Assembly (NCBI GenBank): GCA_029844215.1
Contig: CM056732.1
Span: 53,119,007-53,183,006 of the forward strand
Source of the DNA: Przewalskia tangutica
Taxonomy: Eukaryota; Streptophyta; Magnoliopsida; Solanales; Solanaceae
Reading direction: 5' to 3'
DNA: 64,000 nt
Positions 34,400-46,933 of this stretch are shown piece by piece. Positions within the stretch are counted from its first letter, which is position 1. The number at the start of each line of letters is the position of its first letter. A program made the translations under genes and the position numbers. The notes beneath the pieces are model-generated. The model had not been told where the DNA came from, ran no database searches, and saw only the letters and a list, made by a program, of their open reading frames with translations.

Positions 34400-35159
34400 C
34401 CTTCTAAGTCTCTAAACATACGTGTGCCGGTATAGTCTCCACTACTGTACTTACATAACCAAACATGCCACCAATGGCCAGAATAAAACATGCGCGCAAA
34501 AACTCAAATCCAAACTAACGAGGAATCACCTCTAGTACATCGCCCACACTTCCGCCATCGCTTCAATTTACTCTAAGGCCATTCCCGGCCTTCACGATCT
34601 GATTCTGGTCGAACGCATCCACGAACTCGTACGATGGTTACCTAAACTTGGGCCTAGCACCCTCGTGACCCTATCACATAGTGGGACCACCACAAATTGA
34701 CCCCACCCCATTCCGGGTTGCGGGTTGACCCGCGACCTTGCCTCAACCCGACCAATTTCGCGCCAAACTCTTGTTCCCCGATCCGGAACAATCTCACTAA
34801 TCAAGTCACGAAAACCTAGTGGTCTTCTTAGCTCAACTACCCTCTTATAATTCACACCACACAGGGACTTATCACACAATTATACCCCACGTATACTATG
34901 CACTCCGACAAAGGTCAATCGTAAACAAAATCTTTTACTCAAGACGGCCTCGCATCTAAAGTCTCCACGTATAATATTCTAAGGCTCACAATTTCCCTGT
35001 CCCCACTCTTACCTTTTCAACTAACCATGTTTTCTAATCACAATTAACACAATGCTATCAGAACATAACACTTAAAATATACTCATCTTATCACACATAT
35101 TAATCTCTAGAGGGTTAAGGATATACCTGTATCTACTGCTTCACTTCCCCTTTGTCGCT
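34400..35159 (-). other. TG5 3-prime non-coding block
   Basis: 760 bp, close in sequence to 61881-62637 of TG8. Conserved stretch at 34600-34690. No pol motif or gene seen. Confidence 0.7.
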
Positions 35160-36273
35160 CTAATCATAATCCTGCCCTGTTGGGCACATAGCAATAGAAG
35201 GCGATGAACCCGCCATCGACCGTAGTCGAGTCATTCCACCGTATCCCTCCTACTAGGCGGACGCTCGTCATACGGCCCCGACGCCGCAGTAAACAAGAAC
35301 CAGTAAAACGACGACATTCCCCGGGATGACGCCTGCCGCATCGTGCACACCGAGGAAATATGAACCCGATCGCTAGAACCTATGTATACCGCGAACTGTA
35401 AGCTCGAGCTCGACCAGCTCCCGACACCGAACGCCCCAAGATCGTGGAAGACCACTCTGTGCTGGCGGAGGTGCATAACTAGCCTGCTGCTGAGGCGGTT
35501 CGCCGCTTAACGTTACCAAGGACCGCTGCTCGCCTCTTCGCCGATCTCGGCCATTCCGTCGACCCTCCGCTCTCACACCTGTGCATAAGCTCGCACGCGG
35601 CAATGTCCATGCCCGGCCAAGAGCTACACTCGAGCAACTCTCTGCTAGATAATCGTCAAGTCCTGTGACATATCGGTGCACTCTATCCTCCATGTCTTCC
35701 ACTAAAGCGGGGACATACCGAGCCAACGAGTCAAACTCCACGTTGTACTCCCGAACCGTACGCCCGTTCTGCCTCAACATTAAAAATTTGTACCGAGCCT
35801 CCTCATCCGCGAGGCAAGAAATGCAAGAAAGGCCCCGAGAACTCGCCCCATCCACCGGAAGCGCATGCTCTCTCGACAGCTCCCATGAATCAAACTCCGA
35901 TCAGCTAGATCACACCGATGTGAACCTAATACCACCGATTCCGTCTCGAGTCTCCATCACTTTCATGACCACAGAATCGTCGAATAAACTCCTGAGGGTC
36001 ATCCTCAGCTCTCGATCCATAGAACTCCGGTGGACCACAACTCAAAAAGTCCCGTCTCCAACTATCGCCCGGGGTGCACTCACTGGCACCACCGCTCGTC
36101 GTCTCATTCCTAGCCAAGCCTAGCTAGTAACTGGGCCATCTCCTTGTAACCCATATCCTCTGTTTCTTGCCGTGATCGTTGTCGTACTGCGTGGCTCGAT
36201 GAGAGACCGCCATTTACTCGCGTCTCCTTCGCTTCTTGCCCTTCTCGGGCCTGGTTGTCTTCTTGAGAGGCAT
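35160..36273 (-). pseudogene. gag: TG5 gag, family B, many frameshifts
   Basis: Start ATG at 36273 (MPLKKTTRPEKGK), stop TAG at 35160 (reads DYD then stop, as in TG8). Pieces in several frames: MGYKEMAQLLARLG (near 36110), RRDFLSCGPPEFYGSRAEDD (about 36000-36060), LMLRQNGRTVREYNVEFDSLA and DRVHRYVTGLDDYLAES (35620-35780), and a frame-shifted zinc-knuckle tail with PSRRDTV near 35240. Capsid and knuckle are both encoded, but at least four frame changes break them, and the CCHC residues are not in one frame. The leader is 202 bp. Compare TG8, the cleanest full-length homologue. Confidence 0.85.
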
Positions 36274-36386
36274 AAGCGTACATAAGAATACGCCGAGGAG
36301 TCCAACTCATAACACGTATCTAAGGCACGATCTCGTAATGAGAAGAATGGAAACCAATCCTAAATATCTCGCACCTCACGATTATA

Positions 36387-36406
36387 GGTGTGGTGCACAA
36401 CACGCC
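36387..36406 (-). promoter_or_regulatory. TG5 leader hairpin, dimer-initiation-like
   Basis: Minus strand stem GGCGTG / CACACC (one C-A mismatch), loop TTGTGCAC with the GTGCAC palindrome. Confidence 0.5.
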
Positions 36407-36459
36407 GATAATCAAGACTCTACTAGATACGGTATGTAGACACTTTCCGAGGATTAACT

Positions 36460-36471
36460 GCTCTGATACCA
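36460..36471 (-). other. TG5 primer binding site
   Basis: Minus strand TGGTATCAGAGC, an exact initiator Met tRNA complement, 4 bases from the LTR. Confidence 0.92.
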
Positions 36472-36475
36472 CTTT

Positions 36476-37760
36476 TGTCACGACCCGACCTCGGGCCCGT
36501 GACTGGTGCCTTACCCCGGGCACCCTAGTGATACAACATCAGAGAAAATCAGCGGAAATAAAAACTTAAACAGGAAACAAGATACAACATAAGAAAATAG
36601 GCTAACCAAAACGGTCACCTTCATGTATATACATAAAATCGAACAGTTACAATCCTTTACAAACCCTACCCACAACAAAGATTGGCACTCTAAGAATGTA
36701 ACAACAACTATGACGGACAGATTCCGCCATACCCCGAATGTACAAGTACTTACAATGACAGGACTATACTAAATATAAGCCTCCTGAGAAACGGAGCTTC
36801 CAAATCACGAATCGCGATCCTAAGAGCGAGGATCCACAATCGATGTACCTCTATCTGCAGATTTAACGCAAAGCCACGAAGGAGGTCGATAACAGTACCA
36901 AGTATGTGAAATCAAAATAGTGTAAATGAAATCACGATACTATATAAAACCAGACATGTATGATAACCAAACTACGATTTACAACATAAAAGCAAATATG
37001 TCAAGTCGTGACCCACGCTCCAAGTCATCCTCACGCCTGGAACTCCTTCCTCACCGCCAGCCTAGGTATAAATCGTATGATACGTATAACATGTCTCGCC
37101 CATCCCACGGACTCGAGGTGGAATCGCCATGTCTCGGCCCATCTCGGGACTCGATGTAAAATCATCACGTCTCGGCCCATCCCATGGGACTCGATGTAAA
37201 ATCGCCATATCTCGGCCCATCTCATGGGACTCGATGTAAAATCGCCATGTCTCGCCCATCTCACGGGACTCGAGGTAAAATCGTCATGTCTCGCCCATCT
37301 CACTGACTCGATGTAAAATCGTCGTATCTCGCCCATCTCACGACTCGATGTAAAATCGTCATGTCTCGGCCCATCTCATGGGACTCGAGGTAAAATCGTC
37401 ATGTCTCGGCCCATCTCATGGGACTCGATGTAAAATCGTCATGTCTCGGCCCATCTCATGGGACTCGATGTAAAATCGTCATGTCTCGGCCCATCTCATG
37501 GGACTCGAGGTAAAATCGTCATGTCTTGGCCCATCTCATGGGACTCGATGTAAAATCGTCATATCTCGGCCCATCTCATGGGACTCGAGGTAGAATCGGT
37601 CATAACCTTTAAACTCTCTTTTAAGACAGATTAAGATAATACTATGCCCTCCTTTTTAAACCAAAACACTTTCCTTTTTAAAAACAAGTAACAACATTCT
37701 TTTCCAAAAGTTCAAGTTGCCTAATTTCAAATACTCAAGTCTCTTATTTTCGAAAGATTT
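36476..37760 (-). repeat. TG5 5-prime LTR, left piece
   Basis: TGTCACGACCCGACCTCGGG start; matches 31171-32400. Carries the 40-bp array at 37085-37605 (about 13 copies) and ends at the TG6 target site GATTT (37756-37760). Confidence 0.92.
37085..37605 (-). repeat. 40-bp minisatellite in TG5 5-prime LTR
   Basis: About 13 copies of the same unit as at 31795-32275. Copy number and order of GATG/GAGG variants differ slightly from the 3-prime LTR. Confidence 0.95.
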
Positions 37761-38349
37761 TGTCACACCCCGAAATCCGGGCCCGTGACTGGTGCCTTAC
37801 CCCGGGCACCCTAGTGATCCAACATCAGAGAAAACCAGCGGAAATAAAAACTTTAAACATGAAATGAAAGACATACTAAATAAACAGGCCAACCAAACAA
37901 ATTGCCTTCAAAGATATGTATATAAAAACCCAATGATTATCCTTTACAAACCCCGCCACAACAAAGGCTGCACTCTAAGATTTATACAACAACTATGACG
38001 GGACAGGGCCCCGCCATACCCCTGAATGTACAAGAACCTACGACTCAGGGAAACATACCAAAAGATAAGCCTCCGGAGAAACGGAGCTTCCCAATACGCT
38101 GAACGGTGATCCTAAGAGCGGGGATCAACGACCGATGTACCTCTACCTGCGGCATGAACGCACCCGGGCGAGGTCGACAACAGTACCAAGTATGTGAATC
38201 AGAAATATCAGAATGAAATCATAATAGCCTATAAAGCGTGAGACATGATGATAACCAAAATACAAGACGCAACATGTTAGCCAAGTCGTGACTCACGCCT
38301 CAAGTCACCACTCAAATATAACTATGGGGCTCACGCCACAACATCCATC

Positions 38350-38660
38350 ATGTTCGTGATCATGGCCGCGTGCCCTAATACAAAGACGGTGTAGACATGT
38401 CCATGATGCAACAATAATAACAAGGCCGCACGGCCACATGCCTCGAATACAAGACGGTGTAGACATGCCCATGTAACCTCAACAACAATATATCAGTGGT
38501 CAACCCCGCCGCACGGCCACATGCCCCTAATACAAAGACGGTAGACACGCCCATGGAACAAGAATAACCATATATCGGGTAATCAACCCGGCCGCATGGC
38601 CACATGCCCCCGGAATACAGCATCGGTGTAGACATGTCCATGTAACCACAATAACAATAT
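38350..38660 (-). repeat. Tandem array in TG6 3-prime LTR
   Basis: Four to five copies of a 60-90 bp unit with ATACAAAGACGGTGTAGACA and GGCCGCACGGCCACATGCC. Differs by many 1-2 base indels from its sister array at 44190-44530 although the flanks are nearly identical. Confidence 0.85.
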
Positions 38661-40634
38661 ATCACGCAACCAGGCTATCACAAGCAAGCTCAAGCAAATT
38701 ACCATACTTCTAAACTTTCATAAAAAGATCCATTCTTTCTCAAGGAGTCACCTGATATCAACACTTGCACAACAAATGCTATCTCAACAAGCATAGGCGA
38801 GCTACACGACAACAAGCATAGGCAAGTTACACAACAACAAGCATAGGCAAGTTATACACAACTCAAGGTACTTCCATTTTATATCATAGTCCGGGTTTTA
38901 ACCCTAAGTACTACGTACGTTAAGTCTTTTTAAAAGAGATACATTCCTTTTATAAAAGTCACCCGATACCCGTAGTAGAAAACTAGAGTGATTCACATTA
39001 TTAAGTAAACCAGAACACTTTCCTTTTAAAATCAAGTAACAACATTCTTTTCCTAAGTTCCAGTTTGCCTACTTTCAATTACTCAAGCCTCTTACTTTAG
39101 AAAGGTTTCATAGTTCATAGTTTTAATCCCTTAAAACATATGCCTAACATGTGAGTAGTTTATTCTTGTTTATAACAATCTTATTACAGCAGCCATGATC
39201 TAGAAAATGTAATATCATTTTGTCTCATCTTAGTTTCTATGCAGATGGAGGTTTCTACTGGTTTTTAATAATACAATTCATTAGTCAATACATTTTCCTT
39301 TATTAACGCTGCAGTGGTTTGTCGATACACATTCTGATTTCCGAAATCAGTAAAACATTCTTAAGCCGTTATACCTAACTTCCCACAAAGCTAGTATAAC
39401 TCTTAAGTTTTTCAAAACCCAAATATTACTCCTCTTTCAAAACGATTCACAAGTCTTTTGAAATACATTAAGTTCTTCATTAACACATAACAAGCCAGTT
39501 ATAATCAAATCAGTTACCTTTCGAAAACCACAACCCATTTTCTTACCTACATAAAGCTGTTATAACCAACTTCCCATAAAGCCGTTATAACACTTTATGT
39601 TTTAAAACAATCAAACATAGTTAACACATGTACGTCTACCGTACTACATAGTTCACACATATCATGCTAGAAGAGATAGGAAGAGGTTCACATACCTCGC
39701 GACGAGTACCGACTAATAGCAAAACGCCCAAACAACGGCTACTCCTTGCCAAGTAAATCGCGCCATACGTAGTACTTCAACCTATAAGGCCACGCGCTTA
39801 TTAACATCGAGAACTTTCTACGTAAAATTGGCAAAGACTCTCCCCGCCACAACAGAAATCTCCTCCTCTACCGAGGCCATCAAGCCAACCAGGGGTTAAC
39901 ACATCTAACCTGACGAGTACAATTCTACAACACAAGAATGCTACACAAGTTCATCAGAATATAGTCCTATGTAATTACAGTCAGTTCGATTGATTCGATC
40001 TTAATTCTTCAGGCTTAAGTCAAAAGACATCGCCACAGTACTAAGTATAGTTCTATATATAGTATACTTCAACTATATACTCTAACAACATGTAATTTCC
40101 AATTACAAATGTAAGGACAAGAGTAATTACCTCGATAAGCCCAAAATTATCCAAGTTTAATGTCGCTACCGAGCAAGGTTTAGCTCCTACTCCGAGTGCT
40201 CCAAACCGCTCCAAACAACCCTTAGAAGTTCTACTCAACTTCTACTAAACACCTCAACCGACTATGGTTTTTCTTTAGGGTTTCGCTTAAGACCGAGGAA
40301 GTATAATGGTATTTTCTGGCTTTTGTATAAGTACAACCTTGAATACTACAAGGTATTTGGGCCAAGGTATTTGGACATTATAACAATACTAGAGAGTATT
40401 TCTATACCACAAAAGGGGGTATTATACTAAAACAACTAGGCTAGTGGGGTACCCCACTCGCCAGACACCCTGGGAGGGGTTGCTCGGCCAAGGGTCACCA
40501 AGGGGAGGACTCTCGGCTAGGGCCTGTCTCAAAGGGGGAGGGGGTTTTGGACGAAGCAAGACAAGAGGGAGGGAGAATTTGAGACTTAGAAAGATTGCTC
40601 AAGTTTAGGATGAAATAACTCTTCAACAAGGGGG

Positions 40635-40646
40635 GGTATTTATAGG
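40635..40646 (-). promoter_or_regulatory. TATA box of TG6 3-prime LTR
   Basis: Minus strand CCTATAAATACC, about 395 bp from the LTR start. Confidence 0.65.
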
Positions 40647-41039
40647 TCAAGGAATGGCCAACCAATGGCCAAGATGAAGACAAGTGGTGCAAGTGTAGGG
40701 CTAGATTTATGCCAAGTGCACCTTATCCATCTACCACACCAACTTGCACAAAATATCCTACCAACTAAAGCCCTCTTTTCGTCCCATTGCCGTCAAGCTC
40801 TTCCAATGCGGTGACACATGTCACCCTCCCGTTGGTCCAAAATGTTACGTCTCTCGGAAAAATCCGCAAAAATTAAAAATGACATAGCCGTAATTTCCCC
40901 TACGAAAGCTGTGGAAACGTTTCGTCGAAAAACGACTCCTTACGGCACTTGTGTACAAATTTCGAACTTAGCCTAACTTAAGGCTCAAATTTCGTACGTA
41001 CGTCCACACGTACATACTCTGGAAATACGGGGTATAACA

Positions 41040-41074
41040 TTCTCCCCTCCTTAGAAACATTCGTCCCGAATGTT
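41040..41074 (-). promoter_or_regulatory. TG6 degenerate polypurine tract and hairpin
   Basis: Minus strand AAGGAGGGGAGAA (41040-41052), changed at three places from the family tract; hairpin AACATTCG / CGAATGTT with a 3-base loop at 41056-41074. Confidence 0.8.
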
Positions 41075-42213
41075 CCTTCTCAGCCTCACAACATACACGC
41101 GCCGGTATAGCCTTCACTACTACACTTACGAAACCAAACATGCCACACCTGGCCACAAAAACAACTGCGCAAAATACTCACATCCAAGTCCACGAGGAAA
41201 CACCTCTAACAACATAAAATACCACTTTGTCACAATGTCGCACACAGCCCAGCGACCCAACAAAAGGTACCACATTTCCGATACTGCTTCAGTTTCCAAA
41301 ACTCGGGGTACACCCTATCCACAGTCTGCTGGGACAAGCCTGAACCAACTATCTGAACCTTGCCAACATCGAACCAATCGACTGGAAATTTACACTTCCG
41401 CCTCTGCAAGGCTTCATAAGACAACATCCGAACACTGAAATGGTAGCTACAACAGGAGACAGCGATCCTCACAGCTACCCCTGGAATCAAACACTGGCCC
41501 GAGGATGAATGCGATTCTGAGACCCACCTGAACTCCTAACCCTGCCTGGTAAAACTCTAAGGAAACGAAAATAGCCACCACCTGGGCTTCACTGTCTGTC
41601 ATAAGCGGCGTAGGCACCCTGCACTTTACAACCTTTCGCACAACACCAACACCGCCGAGGAACGACTTCGACCAAGAACACGATAGGTCGCCCCATCGCC
41701 CGACCATCGGTCGAACGCATCCACGAACTCGCACGCTGGTCATCTAAACTGGGCCTAGCACCTCGTGACCTACCACTGGCGGACCACCCTGCAGCCGACT
41801 TCACCTCATTCGCCACGGGTTGACACGCAACACGCCTCAACCCGACCTCCATCACGCCAACTCTCTAGTTCTCGATCCAACAATCTTACCTATTCAAGTC
41901 ATGAAAGCTACCACTTCCATCTCACATTACCTGTGGACTGATCACACAAATATATATCCCACGCACACTACGCACTCGATAAAGGTCAAACATAAAATAG
42001 ATCTTTTACTCAAGACGACCACCCGTAAGGTCTTAATCGTGACATAGTCTAGGGTTCACACTTACCATGACCCCATACTTAACCTCCCAACTAACCATGT
42101 TTTCTAACTCACAATTTACACAACGCTATTCGCACATAGCATAATATAATGAGATCATCATAACAAAGATACCAAAACTCTGTAGGGTTAGGATATACCG
42201 GTTACCGCCCACT
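41075..42213 (-). other. TG6 3-prime non-coding block
   Basis: 1.1 kb, the longest such block. Conserved stretch at about 41700-41790 (rc of TCGAACGCATCCACGAACTC). Open frames of up to 122 codons here have no domain I recognise. Confidence 0.65.
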
Positions 42214-43407
42214 CTAATCATAGGCCCGCTGCAGGCGCATAATCGTAGGTGATGAACCACCATCGATCACGGCGTCGAGTCACGCTGAACCTCTCCTATA
42301 AGCACGCCTCTTCTTCATACGGCCGACGCCGCAGAATAACAAGCTCCTCGTACTACGACACTTCAAATGCGGTCTACCACATCGACCACACCGAGGTAGG
42401 GTGATCGTGATTCGCCAACACCCCTACTCCCCGAACATCTCGAACTCAGGAGCCCCGACCGCTTCCCGAATCTCCCAAAGGTCCCGGCGTCGCGGAGACC
42501 ACTCAAATGGCGGAGGCGCATAACTAATCTGGCTGCGAGGCGGTCCGCCTCGAAAATCACCAAAGGACCGCTGTCTCGCCCTCTTATGCCGACTCGTCAT
42601 TCCGCCGATTTCTCCGCTCACCCCTAAGTGCATAAGCTCGCATGCGGCAATGTCCATGCCCTACCAAGAGATACACTAACAACTCTGCTAGGTAATCATC
42701 GAGCCCTCAGAACATATCGGTGCACTCGGTCCTCCATACTAGCTACTAATGCGGGACATACCGCTAATGAGTCGAACTCACATTGTACTCGAACCAGACG
42801 CTCGCTCGCCGCAACACCAAAAATCATTTACCGAGCCCTCCTTATCTGCGAGGCAAGAAGTGTGCAAGAAAAGCTTTGAGAACTCGTCCCACAAGGCCGG
42901 AAGTGCATTCTCTCCCGACAGCTCCCACGATCAAACCGATCATGCGGTATCACGCACCGACGCGAACCTAGACCATCGACTCGGTCTCCGATGCCTTGAT
43001 CACCCTCATGATCCGCAGAATCGCCGGATGAACTCTTGCGGATCATCCTCATGTCTCGACCAGAAACTCAAGCGGCTACAACTCGTAAAATCTCGTAGCC
43101 TCAAACTATTCGCTCTGATGCACTACAAAGCCGCTGAACTGAATCGCCGCATCCACTGTCCTCATATCTCGCCACGATCCCGCCGCACTGGGCCATCTCC
43201 TTGTACTCAACTCCTCCGCCCTGTGTGGGATCGAGGCTCGTATCAGTAGTCTCGCACCATCGCCGCCGCCTAAACTCACTGGCCGGGCGGCGTCGCAAAA
43301 CTCGACGTCAAGCACTACTCGTCTCGACCGCTCGCGCCTCGCATTCTCTCAACCACACTAGCAGCCTCTCGGCACTTGCCCTTCTCGGCCGTCGCCATGC
43401 GAGGCAT
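42214..43407 (-). pseudogene. gag: TG6 gag, family B, heavily broken
   Basis: Start ATG at 43407 and stop TAG at 42214 by alignment with TG5 and TG8; the leader is 199 bp. Only fragments read in frame: the linker FGDFRGGPPRSQISYAPPPF (about 42500-42560) is clearest. Capsid-like motifs such as RRSSGDSADHEG are scattered through other frames in 42600-43250. Small deletions occur every few dozen bases although the flanking LTRs are nearly identical and therefore young. Such decay in a young copy is odd and may reflect base-calling errors rather than mutation. Confidence 0.75.
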
Positions 43408-43520
43408 AATCGTGAAAACGAAATACGCTGAGGGTCCAACTTACAACACGTTTCTAAGGCACGATCTCGAATGAGAAGAATGGAAACCAACCCTAAATGT
43501 CTCGCAACCTCACGATTATA

Positions 43521-43540
43521 GATGTGGTGCACAACACACC
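43521..43540 (-). promoter_or_regulatory. TG6 leader hairpin, dimer-initiation-like
   Basis: Minus strand stem GGTGTG / CACATC (one G-U pair in RNA), loop TTGTGCAC. Confidence 0.5.
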
Positions 43541-43591
43541 GATAATCAAGACTCTACTAGACACGGTTCAGACACCTTCCGAGGATTAACT

Positions 43592-43603
43592 GCTCTGATA
43601 CCA
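43592..43603 (-). other. TG6 primer binding site
   Basis: Minus strand TGGTATCAGAGC, exact, 3 bases from the LTR. Confidence 0.92.
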
Positions 43604-44189
43604 CTTTGTCACACCCCGAAATCCGGGCCCGTGACTGGTGCCTTACCCCGGGCACCCTAGTGATCCAACATCAGAGAAAACCAGCGGAAATAAAAACTTT
43701 AAACATGAAATGAAAGACATACTAAATAAACAGGCCAACCAAACAGTTGCCTTCAGTATATGTATATAAAAACCCGAACAGTTATCCTTTTTACAAACCC
43801 TGCCCACAACAGTGCTACAGACCTCTAAGATTTATACAACAACTATGACGGGACAGGGCCCCGCCATACCCCTGAATGTACAAGAACCTACGACTCAGGG
43901 AAACATACCAAAAGATAAGCCTCCGGAGAAACGGAGCTTCCCAATACGCTGAACGGTGATCCTAAGAGCGGGGATCAACGACCGATGTACCTCTACCTGC
44001 GGCATGAACGCAGCCCGGGCGAGGTCAGTACAACAGGTACCAAGTATGTGAATCTGTAAAATACTGTAAATGAAATCATAATAGCCTATAAAGCAGGAGA
44101 CATGTATGATAACCAAAATACAGTACGCAACATAGAAGCAGTCAAGTCAGGGACTCACGCCCTCAAGTCACCACTCAAATATAACTATG

Positions 44190-44530
44190 GGGCTCACGCC
44201 CACAACATCCATCATGTTCGCATCATGGCCGCATGCCCCTGAATACAAAGACGGTAGACATGTCCATGATGCAACACATAATAACAAGGCCGCATGGCCA
44301 CATGCCCCGAATACAAAGACGGTGTAGACATGCCCATGTAACCTCAACAACAATATATCGGGTGGTCAACCCCGCCGCGTGGCCACGTGCCTGAATACAA
44401 AGACGGTGTAGACACGTCCATGGAACAGTAATAACCATATATCGGGTAATCAACCCGGCCGCATGGCCACATGCCCCCGGAATACAGCATCGGTGTAGAC
44501 ATGTCCATGTAACCACAATAACAATATATC
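44190..44530 (-). repeat. Tandem array in TG6 5-prime LTR
   Basis: Sister of the array at 38350-38660, same unit. Confidence 0.85.
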
Positions 44531-45851
44531 ACGCAACCAGGCTATCACAAGCAAGCTCAAGCAAATTACCATACTTCTAAACTTTCATAAAAAGATCCAT
44601 TCCTTCTCAAGGAGTCACCTGATATCAACACTTGCACAACAAATGCTATCTCAACAAGCATAGGCGAGCTACACGACAACAAGCATAGGCAAGTTACACA
44701 ACAACAAGCATAGGCAAGTTATACACAACTCAAGGTACTTCCATTTATATCATAGTCCGGGTTTTAACCCTAAGTACTACGTACGTTAAGTCTTTTTAAA
44801 AGAGATACATTCCTTTTATAAAAGTCACCCGATACCCGTAGTAGAACACTAGAGTGATTCACATTATTAAGTAAACCAGAACACTTTCCTTTTAAAATCA
44901 AGTAACAACATTCTTTTCCTAAGTTCCAGTTTGCCTACTTTCAATTACTCAAGCCTCTTACTTTAGAAAGGTTTCATAGTTCATAGTTTTAATCCCTTAA
45001 AACATATGCCTAACATGTGAGTAGTTTATTCTTGTTTATAACAATCTTATTACAATGATCATGATCTAGAAAATGTAATATCATTTTGTCTCATCTTAGT
45101 TTCTATGCAGATGGAGGTTTCTACTGGTTTTTAATAATACAATTCATTAGTCAATACATTTTCCTTTATTAACGCTGCAGGTGGTTTGTCGATACACATT
45201 CCGATTTCAAATCAAGAAACATTCTTAAGCCGTTATACCTAACTTCCCACAAAGCTAGTATAACTCTTAAGTTTTTCAAAACCCAAATATTACTCCTCTT
45301 TCAAAACGATTCACAAGTCTTTTGAAATACATTAAGTTCTTCATTAACACATAACAAGCCAGTTATAATCAAATCAGTTACCTTTCGAAAACCACAACCC
45401 ATTTTCTTACCTACATAAAGCTGTTATAACCAACTTCCCATAAAGCCGTTATAACACTTTATGTTTTAAAACAATCAAACATAGTTAACACATACGACGC
45501 TCACCGTACTACATAGTTCACACATATCATGCTAGAAGAGATAGGAAGAGGTTCACATACCTCGCGACGAGTACCGACTAATAGCAAAACGCTCCAAACA
45601 GTCGGCTACTCCTTAAGCCAAGTAAATCGCGCCACACGTAGTACTTCAACCTATAAGGCCACAAGGCGCTTATTAACATCGTAGAACTTTCTACGTAAAA
45701 TTCGGCAGACTCCCGCCACAACAGAAATCTCCTCTCTACCGAGGCCTGCTATCAAGCCAACCAAGGGTTAACACATCTAACCTGACGAGTACAATTCTAC
45801 AACACAAGAATGCTACACAAGTCTCATCAGTAATATAGTCTATGTAATTAC

Positions 45852-45877
45852 TGATTCGATTCGATTCGATTCGATTC
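45852..45877. repeat. GATTC microsatellite
   Basis: Five tandem GATTC units in the TG6 5-prime LTR; the 3-prime LTR has only two to three interrupted units at about 39987-40000. Confidence 0.9.
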
Positions 45878-46518
45878 TTAATTCTTGAGCTTAAGTCAAA
45901 AGACATTGCCACAATACTAAGTATAGTTCTATATATAGTATACTTCAACTATATATTCTAACAACATGTAATTTCCAATTACAACAGAAGGACAGTAGTA
46001 ATTACCTCGATAAGCCCAAAATTATCCAAGTTTAATGTCGCGCCTGAGCAAGGTTTAGCTCCTACTCCGAGTGCTCCAAACCGCTCCAAACAACCCTTAG
46101 AAGTTCTACTCAACTTCTACTAAACACCTCAACCGACTATGAAGGTTTTTCTTTAGGGTTTCGTTTTTAAGACTGAGGGAAGTATAATGGTATTTTCTGG
46201 GCTTTTGTATAAGTACAACCTTGGAATACTACAAGGTATTTGGGCCAAGGTATTTGGACATTATAACAATACTAGGAGAGTATTTCTATACCACAAAAGG
46301 GGGTATTATACGAAAACAACTAGGCTAGGGGTACCCTACTGCCAGACACCTCTGGGGAGGGGTTGCTCTCGCCAAGGGTCACTCGAGGAGGGACTCTCGG
46401 CTAGGGCCTTTCTCAAAGGGGGAGGGGGTTTTGGACGAAGCAAGACAAGAGGGAGGGAGAATTTGAGACTTAGAAAGATTGCTCAAGTTTAGGATGAAAT
46501 AACTCTTCAACAAGGGGG

Positions 46519-46529
46519 GTATTTATAGG
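46519..46529 (-). promoter_or_regulatory. TATA box of TG6 5-prime LTR
   Basis: Minus strand CTATAAATACC, same place as in the 3-prime LTR. As the 5-prime LTR copy it would drive TG6 transcription. Confidence 0.68.
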
Positions 46530-46933
46530 TCAAGGAATGGCCAACCAATGGCCAAGATGAAGACAAGTGTGGTGCAAGTGTAGGGCTAGATTTATGCCAA
46601 GTGCACCTTATCCATCTACCACACCAACTTGCACAAAATATCCTACCAACTAAAGCCCTCTTTTCGTCCCATTGCCGTCCAAGCCCTTCCAATGTGAGGG
46701 TGACACATGTCACCCTCCCGTTGGTCCAAAATGTTACGTCTCTCGGAAAAATCCGCAAAAATTAAAAATGACATAGCCGTAATTTCCCCTACGAAAGCTG
46801 TGGAAACGTTTCGTCGAAAAACGACTCCTTACGGCACTTGTGTACAAATTTCGAACTTAGCCTAACTTAAGGCTCAAATTTCGTACGTACGTCCACACGT
46901 ACATACTCTGGAAATACGGGGTATAACAGATTT

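Larger units (their letters stand above)
37761..41039 (-). repeat. TG6 3-prime LTR, 3.28 kb
   Basis: TGTCACACCCCGAAATCCGG to GAAATACGGGGTATAACA on the plus strand. Contains the array at 38350-38660, a 24-bp repeat AACAAGCATAGGCAAGTTAC near 38765-38860, the conserved module (39165-39350), GTTCACATAC (39686-39695) and TATA box (40635). Confidence 0.93.
37761..46928 (-). mobile_element. TG6: gag-only Ty3/Gypsy element, family B
   Basis: Complete element: 3-prime LTR 37761-41039, internal 41040-43606 (2567 bp), 5-prime LTR 43607-46928. Perfect 5-bp duplication GATTT at 37756-37760 and 46929-46933, and the TG5 LTR reads straight through. Long LTR stretches (38680-39330 against 44520-45175) are almost identical, so insertion is recent. 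No pol. Confidence 0.95.
43607..46928 (-). repeat. TG6 5-prime LTR, 3.32 kb
   Basis: Same ends and layout as the 3-prime LTR: array 44190-44530, AACAAGCATAGGCAAGTTAC repeat 44630-44730, module 45025-45210, GTTCACATAC 45551-45560, TATA box 46519-46529. Confidence 0.93.
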
